A stretch of DNA of 64,000 bases. Origin: JAODBJ01 sp963782465. GTDB lineage: Bacteria; Actinomycetota; Acidimicrobiia; IMCC26256; PALSA-610. Both the position numbers and the translations under genes were made by a program. Location of the stretch: the NCBI GenBank assembly GCA_963782465.1, contig CAWAJR010000006.1, forward strand, positions 434,001 to 498,000. The letters run 5' to 3'. The notes beneath the pieces were generated by a model. That model was given only the letters and a program-made list of their open reading frames with translations, had not been told where the DNA came from and made no database searches. Below are positions 18,298 to 27,471 of this stretch, one piece after another (position 1 is the stretch's first letter; every line of letters begins with the position of its first letter).

Positions 18298-19193
18298 GAC
18301 GTTTGCTCCGCGCTCGCGAGCACGACGGCCGGTTTGACCCCGGCGCCGCGACGTTCGTAGACCGCGAGCAGATCGTTCCGCTCGTCGACGACCGCGAACG
18401 GGCCTTCGCCCGCGCCCGGTCCGAGGAGCCCGACCGCCGAGAAGGTCGCGCCGTGCGACACCGCGCGCGCGACTTCCTCGCCGGCCGTGACCCGTTCCAG
18501 CCCCCGCATCGCTTCCGCGGGCGACAGGACGAGTTCGGTCGAGCGCGCCTCGATCTCGTCGAGCGGATGGGCTTCGTCGATCGTGAACGCGCCGACCCGC
18601 AGGCGCCGCAGCGCGTCGAGATGCGCGCAGCCCCCGAGCGCGACGCCGAGGTCGGCCGCGAGCACTCGCACGAACGTCCCGCTGCTGCAATCGACGACGA
18701 CCGTCGCGCGCGGGTACGGACCGGGTTCGAACGCCTCGAGCTCGTAGCGGCTGACCCGCACCGTGCGCGGCGGCCGGTCGACCTCCTCGCCGCGCCGCGC
18801 GAGTTCGTGCAAGCGGCGGCCGCCGATCTTCACCGCCGAGACCATCGGCGGCACCTGCTGGATCGCGCCGACGAAACACGGCAACGCGCGCTCGACGTCG
18901 GCTTGCGTGATCGGCATCGGCGCCTGTTCGAGCACCGCCCCGGCCGCGTCGAGCGTGTCGGTCGCGATGCCGAAGGTGATCGACCCCCGGTACGTCTTGC
19001 CCTCCTCCTGGAGGAAGCGCAGGCAGCGAGTCAGCCGGCCCAGACCGACGAGGAGCACACCGGTTGCGTCGGGGTCGAGGGTGCCGGCATGGCCGACGCG
19101 CCGCTGCCCGAACACGCCACGCAACTTCGCCACGATGTCGTGCGACGTCCAGCCGGCCGGCTTGTCGACCACGAGCAGCCCGTCGGTGTTCAT
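18294..19193 (-). CDS. truB: tRNA pseudouridine(55) synthase
   Basis: Makes the universal pseudouridine in the T-loop of tRNAs; 299 residues. The N-terminal GLLVVDKPAGWTSHDIV and the catalytic HAGTLDPDATGVLLVGLG (catalytic Asp in GTLDP) are diagnostic. The C-terminal PUA-like tail is present. ATG start at 19193. The 98 bases between it and nrnA hold no gene. Confidence 0.97.
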   Translation of the reverse strand: MNTDGLLVVDKPAGWTSHDIVAKLRGVFGQRRVGHAGTLDPDATGVLLVGLGRLTRCLRFLQEEGKTYRGSITFGIATDTLDAAGAVLEQAPMPITQADVERALPCFVGAIQQVPPMVSAVKIGGRRLHELARRGEEVDRPPRTVRVSRYELEAFEPGPYPRATVVVDCSSGTFVRVLAADLGVALGGCAHLDALRRLRVGAFTIDEAHPLDEIEARSTELVLSPAEAMRGLERVTAGEEVARAVSHGATFSAVGLLGPGAGEGPFAVVDERNDLLAVYERRGAGVKPAVVLASAEQTS

Positions 19194-19291
19194 GGTCGCG
19201 CTCGCAGGCTCGCCGCTCCTGCCAGGTCGCTGCTCCTCCGTCGCGGCCGCGCCCCGTGACTCCTCACGTCGAACATCAGGGGAACGAGCCT

Positions 19292-20260
19292 CTAGAGCGC
19301 GGCAAGGATGCGGGCAATGACGACATCGGCCGGGTCGTCGGAAGTGAACCCGGCCGCGAACCGGTGGCCACCGCCGCCTTCGAGTTCGGCGATGTGACGG
19401 ACATCGACGTCGCCGAGCGAACGGAGGCTGACCCGCCAGGTGTGGTCGCCGGCCTGCTTGAGCACGCAGGCCACTTCGGCTTCTCGCGTGCGACGGACCA
19501 CGTCGATGAGCCCCTCGACCTCTTCGAAGGTCACGTCGTGCCGTTCCAGATCAGCCTGCGTGACGCACGTCCAGACGAAATGCTTCTCGTCGACGAGTTC
19601 GGCCCGCGCGAGCACGTCGGCCAGCAGTTGGAGGTACGCGAAGCGGTGTTCCTCGAAGAGCGTCCGGGAGAGGCTCGCGACCGGCACGTCGAACTCGGTG
19701 AGCTCACCGGCGAGCGCGAACACTTCGGGCGTGGTGCTCTCGTACTGGAATCGCCCCGTGTCGCAGACGACCGCGGCATACAGGCATACGGCCGCGTCGC
19801 GGTTGAGCTGCAATCCGAGCGCCGCGATCAATTGGCGCACGACGACACCGCTCGCGGCGGCGTGCACGTCGATGACGTTGATGGTGCCGTAGCGATCGTT
19901 CGAAACGTGATGGTCGATGACGACCAGTTCGCCGGCGGCCTTCGCGCTCGGCTCGAGATCGCCGAGGCGCGACATCGCTCCGCAGTCGAAGGTGACCATC
20001 ACCGCCGGATCGGGCGGGAAACCGTCGGGCGGGGTGAGCAGTTCGAGCCCCGGCAGCTCGCGGTAGTGCGGCGCGACGACGAACGGCTCGGAGAACGACG
20101 CGACCGAATCGAAGCCCGCGGCGAGGAGCACGTGGTGCAACGCGAGCATCGAACCGAGCGCGTCGCCGTCGGGATTGATGTGGCACGCCAGCGCCACCGA
20201 GCCGGCGTCGCGTATGACCTCGGCCGCATGCTCGAGCGCCGCGCGTGTGTCGAGGTCCAT
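19292..20260 (-). CDS. DHH/DHHA1 phosphoesterase (NrnA-like oligoribonuclease / pAp phosphatase)
   Basis: Probably degrades nano-RNA dinucleotides and/or 3'-phosphoadenosine 5'-phosphate (pAp). Motifs in order: HINPDGDALGS, VTFDCG, VIDHH (the DHH metal centre), AAVVCDTGRFQY, and the DHHA1 substrate loop EGGGGHRFAAGF. Length is 322 residues. The ATG at 20260 shares its A with the rbfA stop (TGATG), which settles the start over the GTG at 20263. If it removes pAp, it would complement the sulfotransferases later in this window, which release pAp from PAPS; that link is inference. Confidence 0.93.
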   Translation of the reverse strand: MDLDTRAALEHAAEVIRDAGSVALACHINPDGDALGSMLALHHVLLAAGFDSVASFSEPFVVAPHYRELPGLELLTPPDGFPPDPAVMVTFDCGAMSRLGDLEPSAKAAGELVVIDHHVSNDRYGTINVIDVHAAASGVVVRQLIAALGLQLNRDAAVCLYAAVVCDTGRFQYESTTPEVFALAGELTEFDVPVASLSRTLFEEHRFAYLQLLADVLARAELVDEKHFVWTCVTQADLERHDVTFEEVEGLIDVVRRTREAEVACVLKQAGDHTWRVSLRSLGDVDVRHIAELEGGGGHRFAAGFTSDDPADVVIARILAAL

Positions 20261-20675
20261 CACGCGCCGCCGCGCCTTCCCCCGCGCCTTCGCCTTCGCT
20301 CGCGTCGCGCTCGTGGAGCTCCCGCAGGATGTTCTCGATCCGCTCGCCCGCCTCGATCCCCGGGTCGGGGACGAACCGCAGCTTCGGCACCTGCTTCACA
20401 CGCACCTCGCGCCCGAGGACACCTCGGAGATGAGCAGCGGCCGATTGGAGCGCCGCCGCCGTCGCTTCGGGGTCCGTTGCACTCGCCGCAACGCTCGTCC
20501 CGCCGAGCGTCGAATAGTAAACGGTCGCGTTCGACAGGTCGCGGTTCACGTCGACCCCCGTGAACGTGACGAAGCCGAGCCGGGGGTCGGAGAGCCGCGT
20601 CAACTCGTCCGCGAGCACTTCGAGCATCACCTCGTTGAGGCGCGCCGTGCGGGGGTAACGACGCGGGGAAGTCAT
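20260..20675 (-). CDS. rbfA: 30S ribosome-binding factor A, frameshifted near the C-terminus
   Basis: Late 30S-subunit assembly factor with a KH-like fold. Diagnostic stretches are PRTARLNEVMLEVLADEL, RLGFVTFTGVDVNRDLSNATVYYS and the KQVPKLRFVPDPGIEAGERIENIL block. The raw frame does not stop and runs through nrnA. An indel in the run at 20279-20283 places TGA at 20262-20260, overlapping the nrnA ATG. This gives about 138 residues, normal for RbfA. The ATG at 20675 overlaps the DUF503 gene stop (ATGA). Confidence 0.93.
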
Positions 20676-20965
20676 CGATCGCTCTCCAACCAGGCCGTTT
20701 CCACGTCGAGCAGTTCCACGCCGGCGGCGCCGGCCACGAAGCGTTCCACCGAATCGAGCACCGCGCACAATTGGGCGTGCGTCCCCGACACCGCGGCGAC
20801 GGCGATGGCGGCTCGTTGCCACTGGTCCTGGTGGTCGACCTCCGCCACCGAGACCCGGAAACGGTGCTGCAGCGAGTCGAGAAGGGGACGGATCGCGGCG
20901 CGTTTGGCCTTCAACGACCGGCTCTCCGGCACATGGAGGTCGAAGCAGACCGCGGCGGCATGCAC
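20672..20965 (-). CDS. DUF503 / YlxP-family protein
   Basis: Small protein of 97 residues of the YlxP family, a conserved neighbour of infB and rbfA in Gram-positive bacteria, thought to be linked to ribosome maturation. Recognised by VCFDLHVPESRSLKAKRAAIRPLLDSLQHRF followed by VAEVDHQDQWQRAAIAVA (family core VAExxxxDxWQ). The GTG at 20965 is the only sensible start. It is normally directly downstream of infB, but here a plus-strand desaturase separates them. Confidence 0.9.
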   Translation of the reverse strand: MHAAAVCFDLHVPESRSLKAKRAAIRPLLDSLQHRFRVSVAEVDHQDQWQRAAIAVAAVSGTHAQLCAVLDSVERFVAGAAGVELLDVETAWLESDR

Positions 20966-21091
20966 GTCCCGATTGTCGCGCCGCCGCCGGCGCGCCCGGG
21001 ATTGGCGCCCCGGGCGGCTCGCGTAATTCATACCCACTCTTAACACCCCGGGTATGGGCGCCCTACCGACTGGTCAGTAGGCTGGGCCTCT

Positions 21092-22156
21092 CTGACGACG
21101 GAAACCCTCTCCCCGCCCGCGCCACCGCCCGCGACCCGCCGTCGCAAGCGGATCGTGCGCCCCGACGACGAGCGGGTCAACCTCCGTTCGTCGATCCCCT
21201 TCTTCCTGATCCACCTCCTCCCGCTGCTCGCGTTCTTCACCGGGTTCCACCTCCGCGACTTCGTCCTGCTCGCGGTCCTCTACTGGGCCCGGATGTTCTT
21301 CATCACCGCGGGCTACCACCGGTACTTCTCGCATCGCAGCTACAAGCTGGGCCGGGCCCCGCAGTTCGTGATGGCCCTCGGCGGCACCATGGCCGCGCAG
21401 AAGGGGCCGCTCTGGTGGGCGTCGCACCACCGCCAACACCACCAGTACTCCGACACCCGCAACGACGTGCACTCACCGATCCGCGGCTTCTGGTGGAGCC
21501 ACGTCGGCTGGATCCTCTGCGACCACAACGGACCGACCGACCTCGACCGCATCCGCGACTTCGCGAAATACCCGGAGCTGCGGTTCCTGAACAAGTACGA
21601 CTGGATCGGTCCCTGGGCGCTCGGGATCGCGTCGTACCTCATCGCCGGGTGGAGCGGCCTGCTCATCGGGTTCTTCGGGTCGACGGTGCTGCTCTGGCAC
21701 GCGACGTTCCTCGTGAACTCGCTGGCCCATGTGTTCGGCCGTCGCCGGTACCTCACCCCCGACACCAGCCGGAACTCGGCGCTGATCGCGCTCGTCACCG
21801 GCGGCGAGGGGTGGCACAACAACCACCACTACTACCAAGCCTCGGCGCGGCAGGGCTTCTACTGGTGGGAGTTCGACCCGGTGTTCCAGGTGTTGCGCGC
21901 GTTGTCGTGGGTCGGCATCGTCTCCGAACTGCGCACCCCGCCCCGGGCCGTTCGCGACGCCCGACCCGATCTCGCGACCTTCGACGCCGGCCTCGTGCGC
22001 GCCCGGCTCGAACGCGCCGCCGACCTGGTGGAGCACCAGGCCCGCGAATCGTCCGACTGCCCGCTCTCCGCGCACTTGCGAGAAGCGCTCGATACCACCG
22101 ACTCGCTACTGCGCAGCGCAGCCCAAGGTACGAGAGCCCAACTCCGCACGAACTGA
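21092..22156 (+). CDS. Membrane fatty-acid desaturase (acyl-CoA delta-9 type)
   Basis: Integral membrane di-iron desaturase that would introduce a double bond into acyl chains. It has the three histidine boxes: HRYFSH, HHRQHH and HNNHHYY, plus four hydrophobic segments in two pairs. The start is uncertain. A CTG at 21092 gives an N-terminus LTTETLSPPAPPPATRRRKR and lies a few bases past a TAGGCT -10-like hexamer (21078-21083), which would be leaderless. A GTG at 21155 is the conventional alternative. The Pro-rich, Arg-rich N-terminal extension is common in actinobacterial homologues. It is transcribed against the surrounding infB/rbfA genes and ends 17 bases from the convergent infB. Confidence 0.9.
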   Translation: MTTETLSPPAPPPATRRRKRIVRPDDERVNLRSSIPFFLIHLLPLLAFFTGFHLRDFVLLAVLYWARMFFITAGYHRYFSHRSYKLGRAPQFVMALGGTMAAQKGPLWWASHHRQHHQYSDTRNDVHSPIRGFWWSHVGWILCDHNGPTDLDRIRDFAKYPELRFLNKYDWIGPWALGIASYLIAGWSGLLIGFFGSTVLLWHATFLVNSLAHVFGRRRYLTPDTSRNSALIALVTGGEGWHNNHHYYQASARQGFYWWEFDPVFQVLRALSWVGIVSELRTPPRAVRDARPDLATFDAGLVRARLERAADLVEHQARESSDCPLSAHLREALDTTDSLLRSAAQGTRAQLRTN

Positions 22157-22173
22157 GCTGTATCCCGGTTTGG

Positions 22174-25025
22174 CTAGGTGCGGGCGATCTCGCGTTCTTC
22201 GTAGGTCTCGATCACGTCGCCGTTCTTGAGGTCTTGGAAGTTCTCGAGGCCGATACCGCACTCGAAGCCTTCGCGCACCTCGCGCACGTCTTCCTTGACG
22301 CGCCGCAGCGACGCGATCGAACCCTTCCAGATCACCGCGCCGTCGCGCAGGAAACGCACCTTCGAACCGCGGGTGATCACACCGTGCTGCACGTAGCAGC
22401 CGGCGACCCGACCGACGCGCGGCACGCTGAACACTTCGCGCACCTCGGCCTCGCCGGTGACCACTTCCTCGTACTCGGGCTTGAGCAGACCGACGAGCGC
22501 CGCGTTCACGTCTTCGAGGACGTTGTAGATCACCTCGTAGAGACGAAGCTCGACGTTCTCCTGCTGGGCGAGTTCCCGAGCTTTGCGGTCGGGGCGGACG
22601 TTGAACCCCACCACGGTCGCGTTCGACACCGTCGCGAGGTTGATGTCGCTCTCGGAAATCCCACCCACCCCGCGCAAGACGAACGAGAGGCGCACTTCCT
22701 CGTGCTCCTGGTCGAGCTTGCGCAGCGCGTCGGTGAGCGCCTCGAGGGCACCTTGCCCGTCGGCCTTCACGATCAGGTTCAGCGTGGCGACCTCGCCGCG
22801 CTGCACCATCGCGAAGATGTCTTCCAGTCGGGCACCGCCGCCGAGGGTCGTCGGGTGCCGTTGCTGGGCGAGTTTGCGCCGTTGCATACGGGCGTCGGCG
22901 ACCGTGCGGGCGACCTTGTCGCTCGGTGCGACGCGAAGTTCGTCGCCGGCGAGCGGCACTTCGTCGAGACCGAGCACTTCGACCGGCACGGAAGGCCCGG
23001 CTTCGGTGATCGGCTTCCCGTTGAAGTCGAACATGGCACGCACGTGGCCCCACGCCGGCCCGGCGACGATCGTGTCGCCGACACCCAGGGTGCCGTCGTC
23101 GATGAGGAGGCTCACGACCGGCCCCGGCCCGAGTCGAGGTGCGACTCCAGCACCGATGCAACCGCGGGTCGCTTCGGGTTGGCGCGCAGGTCTTCGGCCA
23201 GTTCGGCGTCGGCGACGAGCAGGATGCTGTCGAGCAACTCGTCGACACCCGTCCCGACCGGCGCCGCGGTGTCGACCACGATCGTGTCGCCGCCCCACTC
23301 CTCGGGCACGAGTTCGTGCTCGGTGAGTTGCTGGCGGACGCGTGTCGTGTCGGCGTCTTCCCGGTCGACCTTGGTGACCGCGACGACGATCGGCACCTCC
23401 GCGGCGCGGGCATGGCTGATTGCTTCGACCGTCTGGGGCATCACGCCGTCGTCGGCCGCGACCACGAGCACCGCGATGTCGGTGACCTGCGCACCGCGCG
23501 AGCGCATCGCGGTGAACGCCTCGTGGCCCGGTGTGTCGATGAACGTGATCGTCCGCCCGTCGCGGGTCGCTTGGTAGGCACCGATGCGCTGGGTGATGCC
23601 ACCGGCTTCGCCCGCGGCGACGCTGCTGTGACGGATCTTGTCGAGCAGGGTCGTCTTCCCATGGTCGACGTGGCCCATGATCGTGACGACCGGCGCGCGC
23701 GGTTCGAGGAGCGCCTCGTCTTCTTCCTCGTCGTCGGCGCCGAGCAGCGCGAGCAGTTCGAGTTCCTGCTCGCTCCCGGGCTCGACGATGAGCACTTCGG
23801 CGCCGAGCGCCTCCGCGATCAACTCGATCATCTCGTCGGCGAGCGACGCCGTTGCGGTGACCATCTCGCCCACCTCGAACAGCAGGCGAACCAGGTCGGC
23901 CGGAGTGCGGTTCAGTTTGGGCGCGTACTCCTGGATCGTCGAACCGCGCGGGACGACGATCTCCCCTTCGGGGACGGGTGCATCCGCCGGCGTGAGCCGC
24001 TGCGCGGCCGGGCCGGTGTCTTCGTAATCGCGGCGCCGCTTCTTCCGCCGCCGCTGCGGGCGTCCCCGCCCACCGGGACCGCCACGACCTCCGGGGCCGC
24101 CGCCGGGACCACCGCGGCCGGCGCCCGGACCACCGGGACCGCCGCCCGGACCACCGCGGCCGGCGCCGGGAGTGAACCCGCCGCCACCTCCGCCACCACC
24201 GGTGCGCGGGCCGCCGAAGCCACCGCCCCCGCGGGGACCACCGAAACCACCCCCGCCCCCACCGGTACGCGGGCCGCCACGCGGGCCACCCGGACCACCA
24301 CTCGTACGCGGGCCACCCGGGCCGCGCGGGGGCGGCGGGGGAACTCGCGCACCGGGCGGCGGCGGGATGGGTTTGCCCGTCGCGCTCACCGGCGGACGGT
24401 TGCCGGCGGCACCGCCGTCGGACGGCGGTGCGCTCGGCGCTGCGGTACGGGCCGCGGCCGGGCGCTCGATATTGGGTTGCGGGCCGCTACGCGGCGACGG
24501 CGGTGTGCTCGGCGCCGGCCGGGTGCCGACGGGTGAACTGGGGGCGTTGGCCGGGGCGGTTGCCGCGGCCGGCCGGTCGAGGGGTGTCGGCGGCGGCGCG
24601 GCAGGCGTGGGTGACGCCGCGGCCGGTCGTTCGGGTGTTTCGGGACGCGGCGGCGGCGGGACGCCGACACCGGGCGTCGATCGCACGACCCGTCGCGGGG
24701 GTGCCGGCGGGGCCGGCGGAACGTCGGCCGGCGCGGTGCCTGAGGGAGGTTCGGCGACCCGCGACGGCGCTTCGACCGCCGGGACGGCCGGCGCGACCGG
24801 TTCCGGCGGCGCTTCGACCACGGGCTCCGGTTCGGGCTCCTCGGGCACGCGCCGCAACCCCTTCGAGTCGGCCAGACGGCGAACGCGGTCGGCCGAGGGG
24901 TCGTCGATGCTCGACGAATGACTTTTCACGCCGATCTTGAGCTCGGTCGAGAGCTCCATGATCACGTGGTTTTCGACGCCCAGTTCACGAGCGAGCTCGT
25001 AGACCCGGATTTTCTTCGTTGCCAA
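22174..25025 (-). CDS. infB: Translation initiation factor IF-2, frameshifted in this sequence
   Basis: GTPase that places initiator tRNA on the 30S subunit. The N-terminal helix begins LATKKIRVYELARELGVEN, followed by a long Pro/Gly/Arg-rich linker (roughly residues 75-330) typical of high-GC actinobacteria. The G domain has GHVDHGKTTLLDKIR, DTPGHEAF and TKVD. C-terminal domains II-IV end with LKNGDVIETYE. The frame breaks at the CCCC at 23122-23125; one missing base joins SHLDSGRG to PVVSLLIDDGTLG. As infB is essential, this must be a sequence error. The start is TTG at 25025, 26 bases after the ylxR stop. Corrected length is about 950 residues. Confidence 0.95.
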
Positions 25026-25051
25026 GTGGCAGTTCCCGTTCTTCGCTGTAC

Positions 25052-25349
25052 CTAGGTACTGGTGAACAGTGTCGCGCGCAAGCGCTGTAGTTCGAGTTTC
25101 GACACCGGTTTCGACCCCGTTTGCGAAGCGCCGTTCCAGCCCTCGCGCCGTCAGCGCGCGGTCGAACGCCTTCCGCTTGGCTGCAAGGTCGAAGCAGGCC
25201 GGTGAGCACAACCAGGCGCCCCTTCCCGGGACACTACGGCCCACCTGCAGTGTGCCGTCCAACGCCACCGCAATGCGATGCATTTCCGCTTGCGGCCGGC
25301 GCTGCCGGCACCCGATGCAGGTGCGGAGCGGTTGTGATCCCGCGGTCAC
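25052..25349 (-). CDS. ylxR: YlxR/DUF448 RNA-binding protein, frameshifted at the 3' end
   Basis: Small nucleic-acid-binding protein encoded between nusA and infB in most Gram-positive bacteria. The family signature RTCIGCRQRRPQAEMHRIAV and PGRGAWLCSPACFDLA (CxxC ... GRGA.C) is clear. In the raw sequence it runs in frame into infB. An indel at the CCCC run 25115-25118 gives instead the helical end SKPVSKLELQRLRATLFTST and a TAG at 25052-25054, giving about 98 residues. The GTG start at 25349 overlaps the nusA stop (GTGA). Confidence 0.88.
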
Positions 25350-26722
25350 CCTTCTGACGCGCCGTCCCCCTCGCTCACCGTCTCTTCGATCTGTTCCTCG
25401 GCTTCGGCCCGCACGCCGGGGTCCTCGGCCGCCAGGTCGGCATCACTGGCCACCTCGTCGGCGGCGATGTCGATCTCACTGCCCTCGACGTGGACCGCGG
25501 CCTCCTCGGCCGACGGCGGCACCGACTCCGAACCTCCGGCCGGGATCGTGTCGCTGACACCCTCGGAATCGGGCGTGTCGTCGGTGTCGACGCTCGCTTC
25601 CGGGCTGGCCCCCATGTCGAGGGTGGCGTACCCGGCTTCGGCCGCCGAGATCGTCTCGCCACCACCGGCCGGCTGGAACACCCACTCGCCCGAGTCGTTG
25701 GTGACCCACTCACCCTCGGCGTAGTCGTCTCCCCCGCCGCCGGCTTCCTCGTCGGCGAGTTGGGTCTCGCTCTTGATGTCGACCCGCCACCCGGTGAGGC
25801 GCGCCGCGAGGCGCGCGTTCTGGCCTTCCTTGCCGATCGCGAGCGACAGCTGGAAGTCGGGGACGATCACCTCGGCGATGCCCGTGTCTTCGTGGATGCG
25901 AACCTCGCGTACGCGGGCCGGCGCGAGCGCCTTCATCACGAACTCCGACGGGTCGGCGGAGAACGGGACGATGTCGACCTTCTCGCCGCGCAGCTCGTTC
26001 ACGACCTGCCGGACGCGCATCCCGCGCGCGCCGACGCACGCGCCGACGGGGTCGACGTTCTGGTCGTTCGACGCGACCGCGATCTTCGTGCGGTGACCCG
26101 GCTCCCGGGCGACCGCGCGCAGTTCGACGACGCCGTCGACGAGTTCCGGCACCTCGAGTTCGAACAGCCGCCGCACCAGCCCGGGGTGCGTGCGCGACAC
26201 CACGATCTGCGGGCCCTTCGCGGTCTTGCGGACCTCGACGATGTAGGCCTTCATGCGGGCACCGTGGTTGTAGTGGTCGCCCGGCACCTGCTCCGCCTGC
26301 GGCAACAACGCCTCGACCCGTCCGAGGTCGAGGAGCGTGTAGCGAGCGTCGGTCTGCTGGATGATCCCGGTGACGATGTCGCCTTCGCGACCCGCGTACT
26401 CCTCGTACTTCATCTCGCGTTCGGCTTCGCGAATGCGCTGCAGGATCACCTGCTTCGCGGTCTGCGCCGCGATGCGCCCGAAGTCGTCGGGGGTGTCGTC
26501 CCACTCGCGGATCACGTGCCCGTCTTCGTCGAGTTCCTGCGCGACGACGTGGATGTCGCCCGTCTCGACGTCGATTTCGACCAGCGCCTCTTCGGCCGCG
26601 TTCGGGCTGCGCTTGTACGCGGTGACCAAGGCGTTGGCCAACGCTTCGAGCAACAACTCTTCGGAGATGCCCTTCTCGACTGCGAGCGCCGACAGCGCTT
26701 CCATCATCTCCGTGTACTTCAT
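25346..26722 (-). CDS. nusA: Transcription termination/antitermination protein NusA
   Basis: RNA polymerase-associated factor for pausing, termination and antitermination. Order of domains: N-terminal RNAP-binding domain (MEALSALAVEKGISEELLLEALANAL), S1 domain (GREGDIVTGIIQQTDARYTLLDLG), KH1 (ACVGARGMRVRQVVNELRGEKVDIV) and KH2 (LAIGKEGQNARLAARLTGWRVDI). The acidic tail of about 120 residues rich in Asp, Glu, Ala and Ser is longer than in most actinobacterial NusA. It starts with the ATG at 26722, overlapping the rimP stop (ATGA); the longer frame to 26779 lies inside rimP. Confidence 0.97.
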   Translation of the reverse strand: MKYTEMMEALSALAVEKGISEELLLEALANALVTAYKRSPNAAEEALVEIDVETGDIHVVAQELDEDGHVIREWDDTPDDFGRIAAQTAKQVILQRIREAEREMKYEEYAGREGDIVTGIIQQTDARYTLLDLGRVEALLPQAEQVPGDHYNHGARMKAYIVEVRKTAKGPQIVVSRTHPGLVRRLFELEVPELVDGVVELRAVAREPGHRTKIAVASNDQNVDPVGACVGARGMRVRQVVNELRGEKVDIVPFSADPSEFVMKALAPARVREVRIHEDTGIAEVIVPDFQLSLAIGKEGQNARLAARLTGWRVDIKSETQLADEEAGGGGDDYAEGEWVTNDSGEWVFQPAGGGETISAAEAGYATLDMGASPEASVDTDDTPDSEGVSDTIPAGGSESVPPSAEEAAVHVEGSEIDIAADEVASDADLAAEDPGVRAEAEEQIEETVSEGDGASEG

Positions 26723-27306
26723 GACCTCGACTTCTCCTTCGCGCGTCCCCGCTTCACCGGGCGAGGCGACGGGCCCCACTCGAACACGGTGCGGGCGTCC
26801 GCGATGTCGGCGAACGCGAGGCGGCGAGGCTCACCATCGGTGGTGACGACGCACCCGTCGTCGGTGGCATCGGTGAGGGTGCCGCGGCAGCGCTGTGTCT
26901 CGGTGTCGGTGCGGTACTTGATGGAAACGATCTCGCCGATCGCGCGCCGGAAATGGTCCGGGCGGCGCAACGGCCGTTCGATACCGGGGCTCGTGACCTC
27001 GAGGAGGTACGAGCCGTCGAGCGCGGGCAGCCGGTCGAGCAGCGGCGTGATCGTCTGGGCCGCGCTCGCGATCGTGTCGAGATCGACGTGCTGTTGTTCC
27101 CCGTCGTCGCGGCCTTCGCGTTCCTGACTGCGTTCACGTTCCTGACTGCGTTCGCGTTCCTGACTGCGTTCGACCATCACCCGCACGGTGCGGGCCCGGC
27201 CGGAGCCGGAAATTTCGATGTCGAACAGTTCCAGCCCGAGGGAGGCGAGCGCAGGCGTGACGAGATCGGTGATGGCTGCGATCTGCGTGTCCCGGTTCAA
27301 CCTCAC
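26719..27306 (-). CDS. rimP: Ribosome maturation factor RimP
   Basis: 30S subunit maturation factor, about 195 residues. Recognised by LGLELFDIEISG near the N-terminus and YLLEVTSPGIERPLRRPDHFRRAIG, the family's most conserved block, then the C-terminal SH3-like domain. An insertion between strands contains three in-frame copies of the hexapeptide ERSQER, encoded by an 18-bp tandem repeat (27119-27172). The start is GTG at 27306 or TTG at 27300. It is the first gene of the rimP-nusA-ylxR-infB operon. Confidence 0.93.
   Translation of the reverse strand: MRLNRDTQIAAITDLVTPALASLGLELFDIEISGSGRARTVRVMVERSQERERSQERERSQEREGRDDGEQQHVDLDTIASAAQTITPLLDRLPALDGSYLLEVTSPGIERPLRRPDHFRRAIGEIVSIKYRTDTETQRCRGTLTDATDDGCVVTTDGEPRRLAFADIADARTVFEWGPSPRPVKRGRAKEKSRS
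27119..27172 (-). repeat. Three tandem 18-bp repeats inside rimP
   Basis: Units at 27119-27136, 27137-27154 and 27155-27172 (CGTTCCTGACTGCGTTC plus A or G) are identical except for the last base. In frame they encode repeated Glu-Arg-Ser-Gln-Glu-Arg in a surface loop of RimP. Confidence 0.9.
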
Positions 27307-27359
27307 CTCCGATCTCCGAGTTGCCGGTGTGCCGGCCGAACCCTCTGCTGACAAGAAGA

Positions 27360-27402
27360 AACGTGGGCCGAAACCCACGTTCCCGCCTCGGACCAGCCGA
27401 GG
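27360..27402 (-). terminator. Tandem hairpins in the rimP operon leader (attenuator-like)
   Basis: Read on the minus strand, a stem CCTCGG/CCGAGG (27402-27386) is followed by AACGTGGG/CCCACGTT (27381-27360) and a T-rich tract TTCTTCTTG. The position, 55-100 bases before rimP, suggests a premature terminator in the operon leader. A TACAAT -10-like hexamer lies upstream (27429-27424). Confidence 0.5.
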
Positions 27403-27471
27403 CACACGGATGCGAACTGGTCCATTGTAACGCGGCGCCGTCGCTCGTGACCGGCGCGAATACCGGGCAAA

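Noticed and set aside
22174..25349. Apparent YlxR-IF2 fusion protein
   Set aside because: A one-base indel at 25115-25118 gives YlxR a helical end and a TAG at 25052-25054, and infB then starts at TTG 25025. The linking residues in the raw frame resemble neither family.
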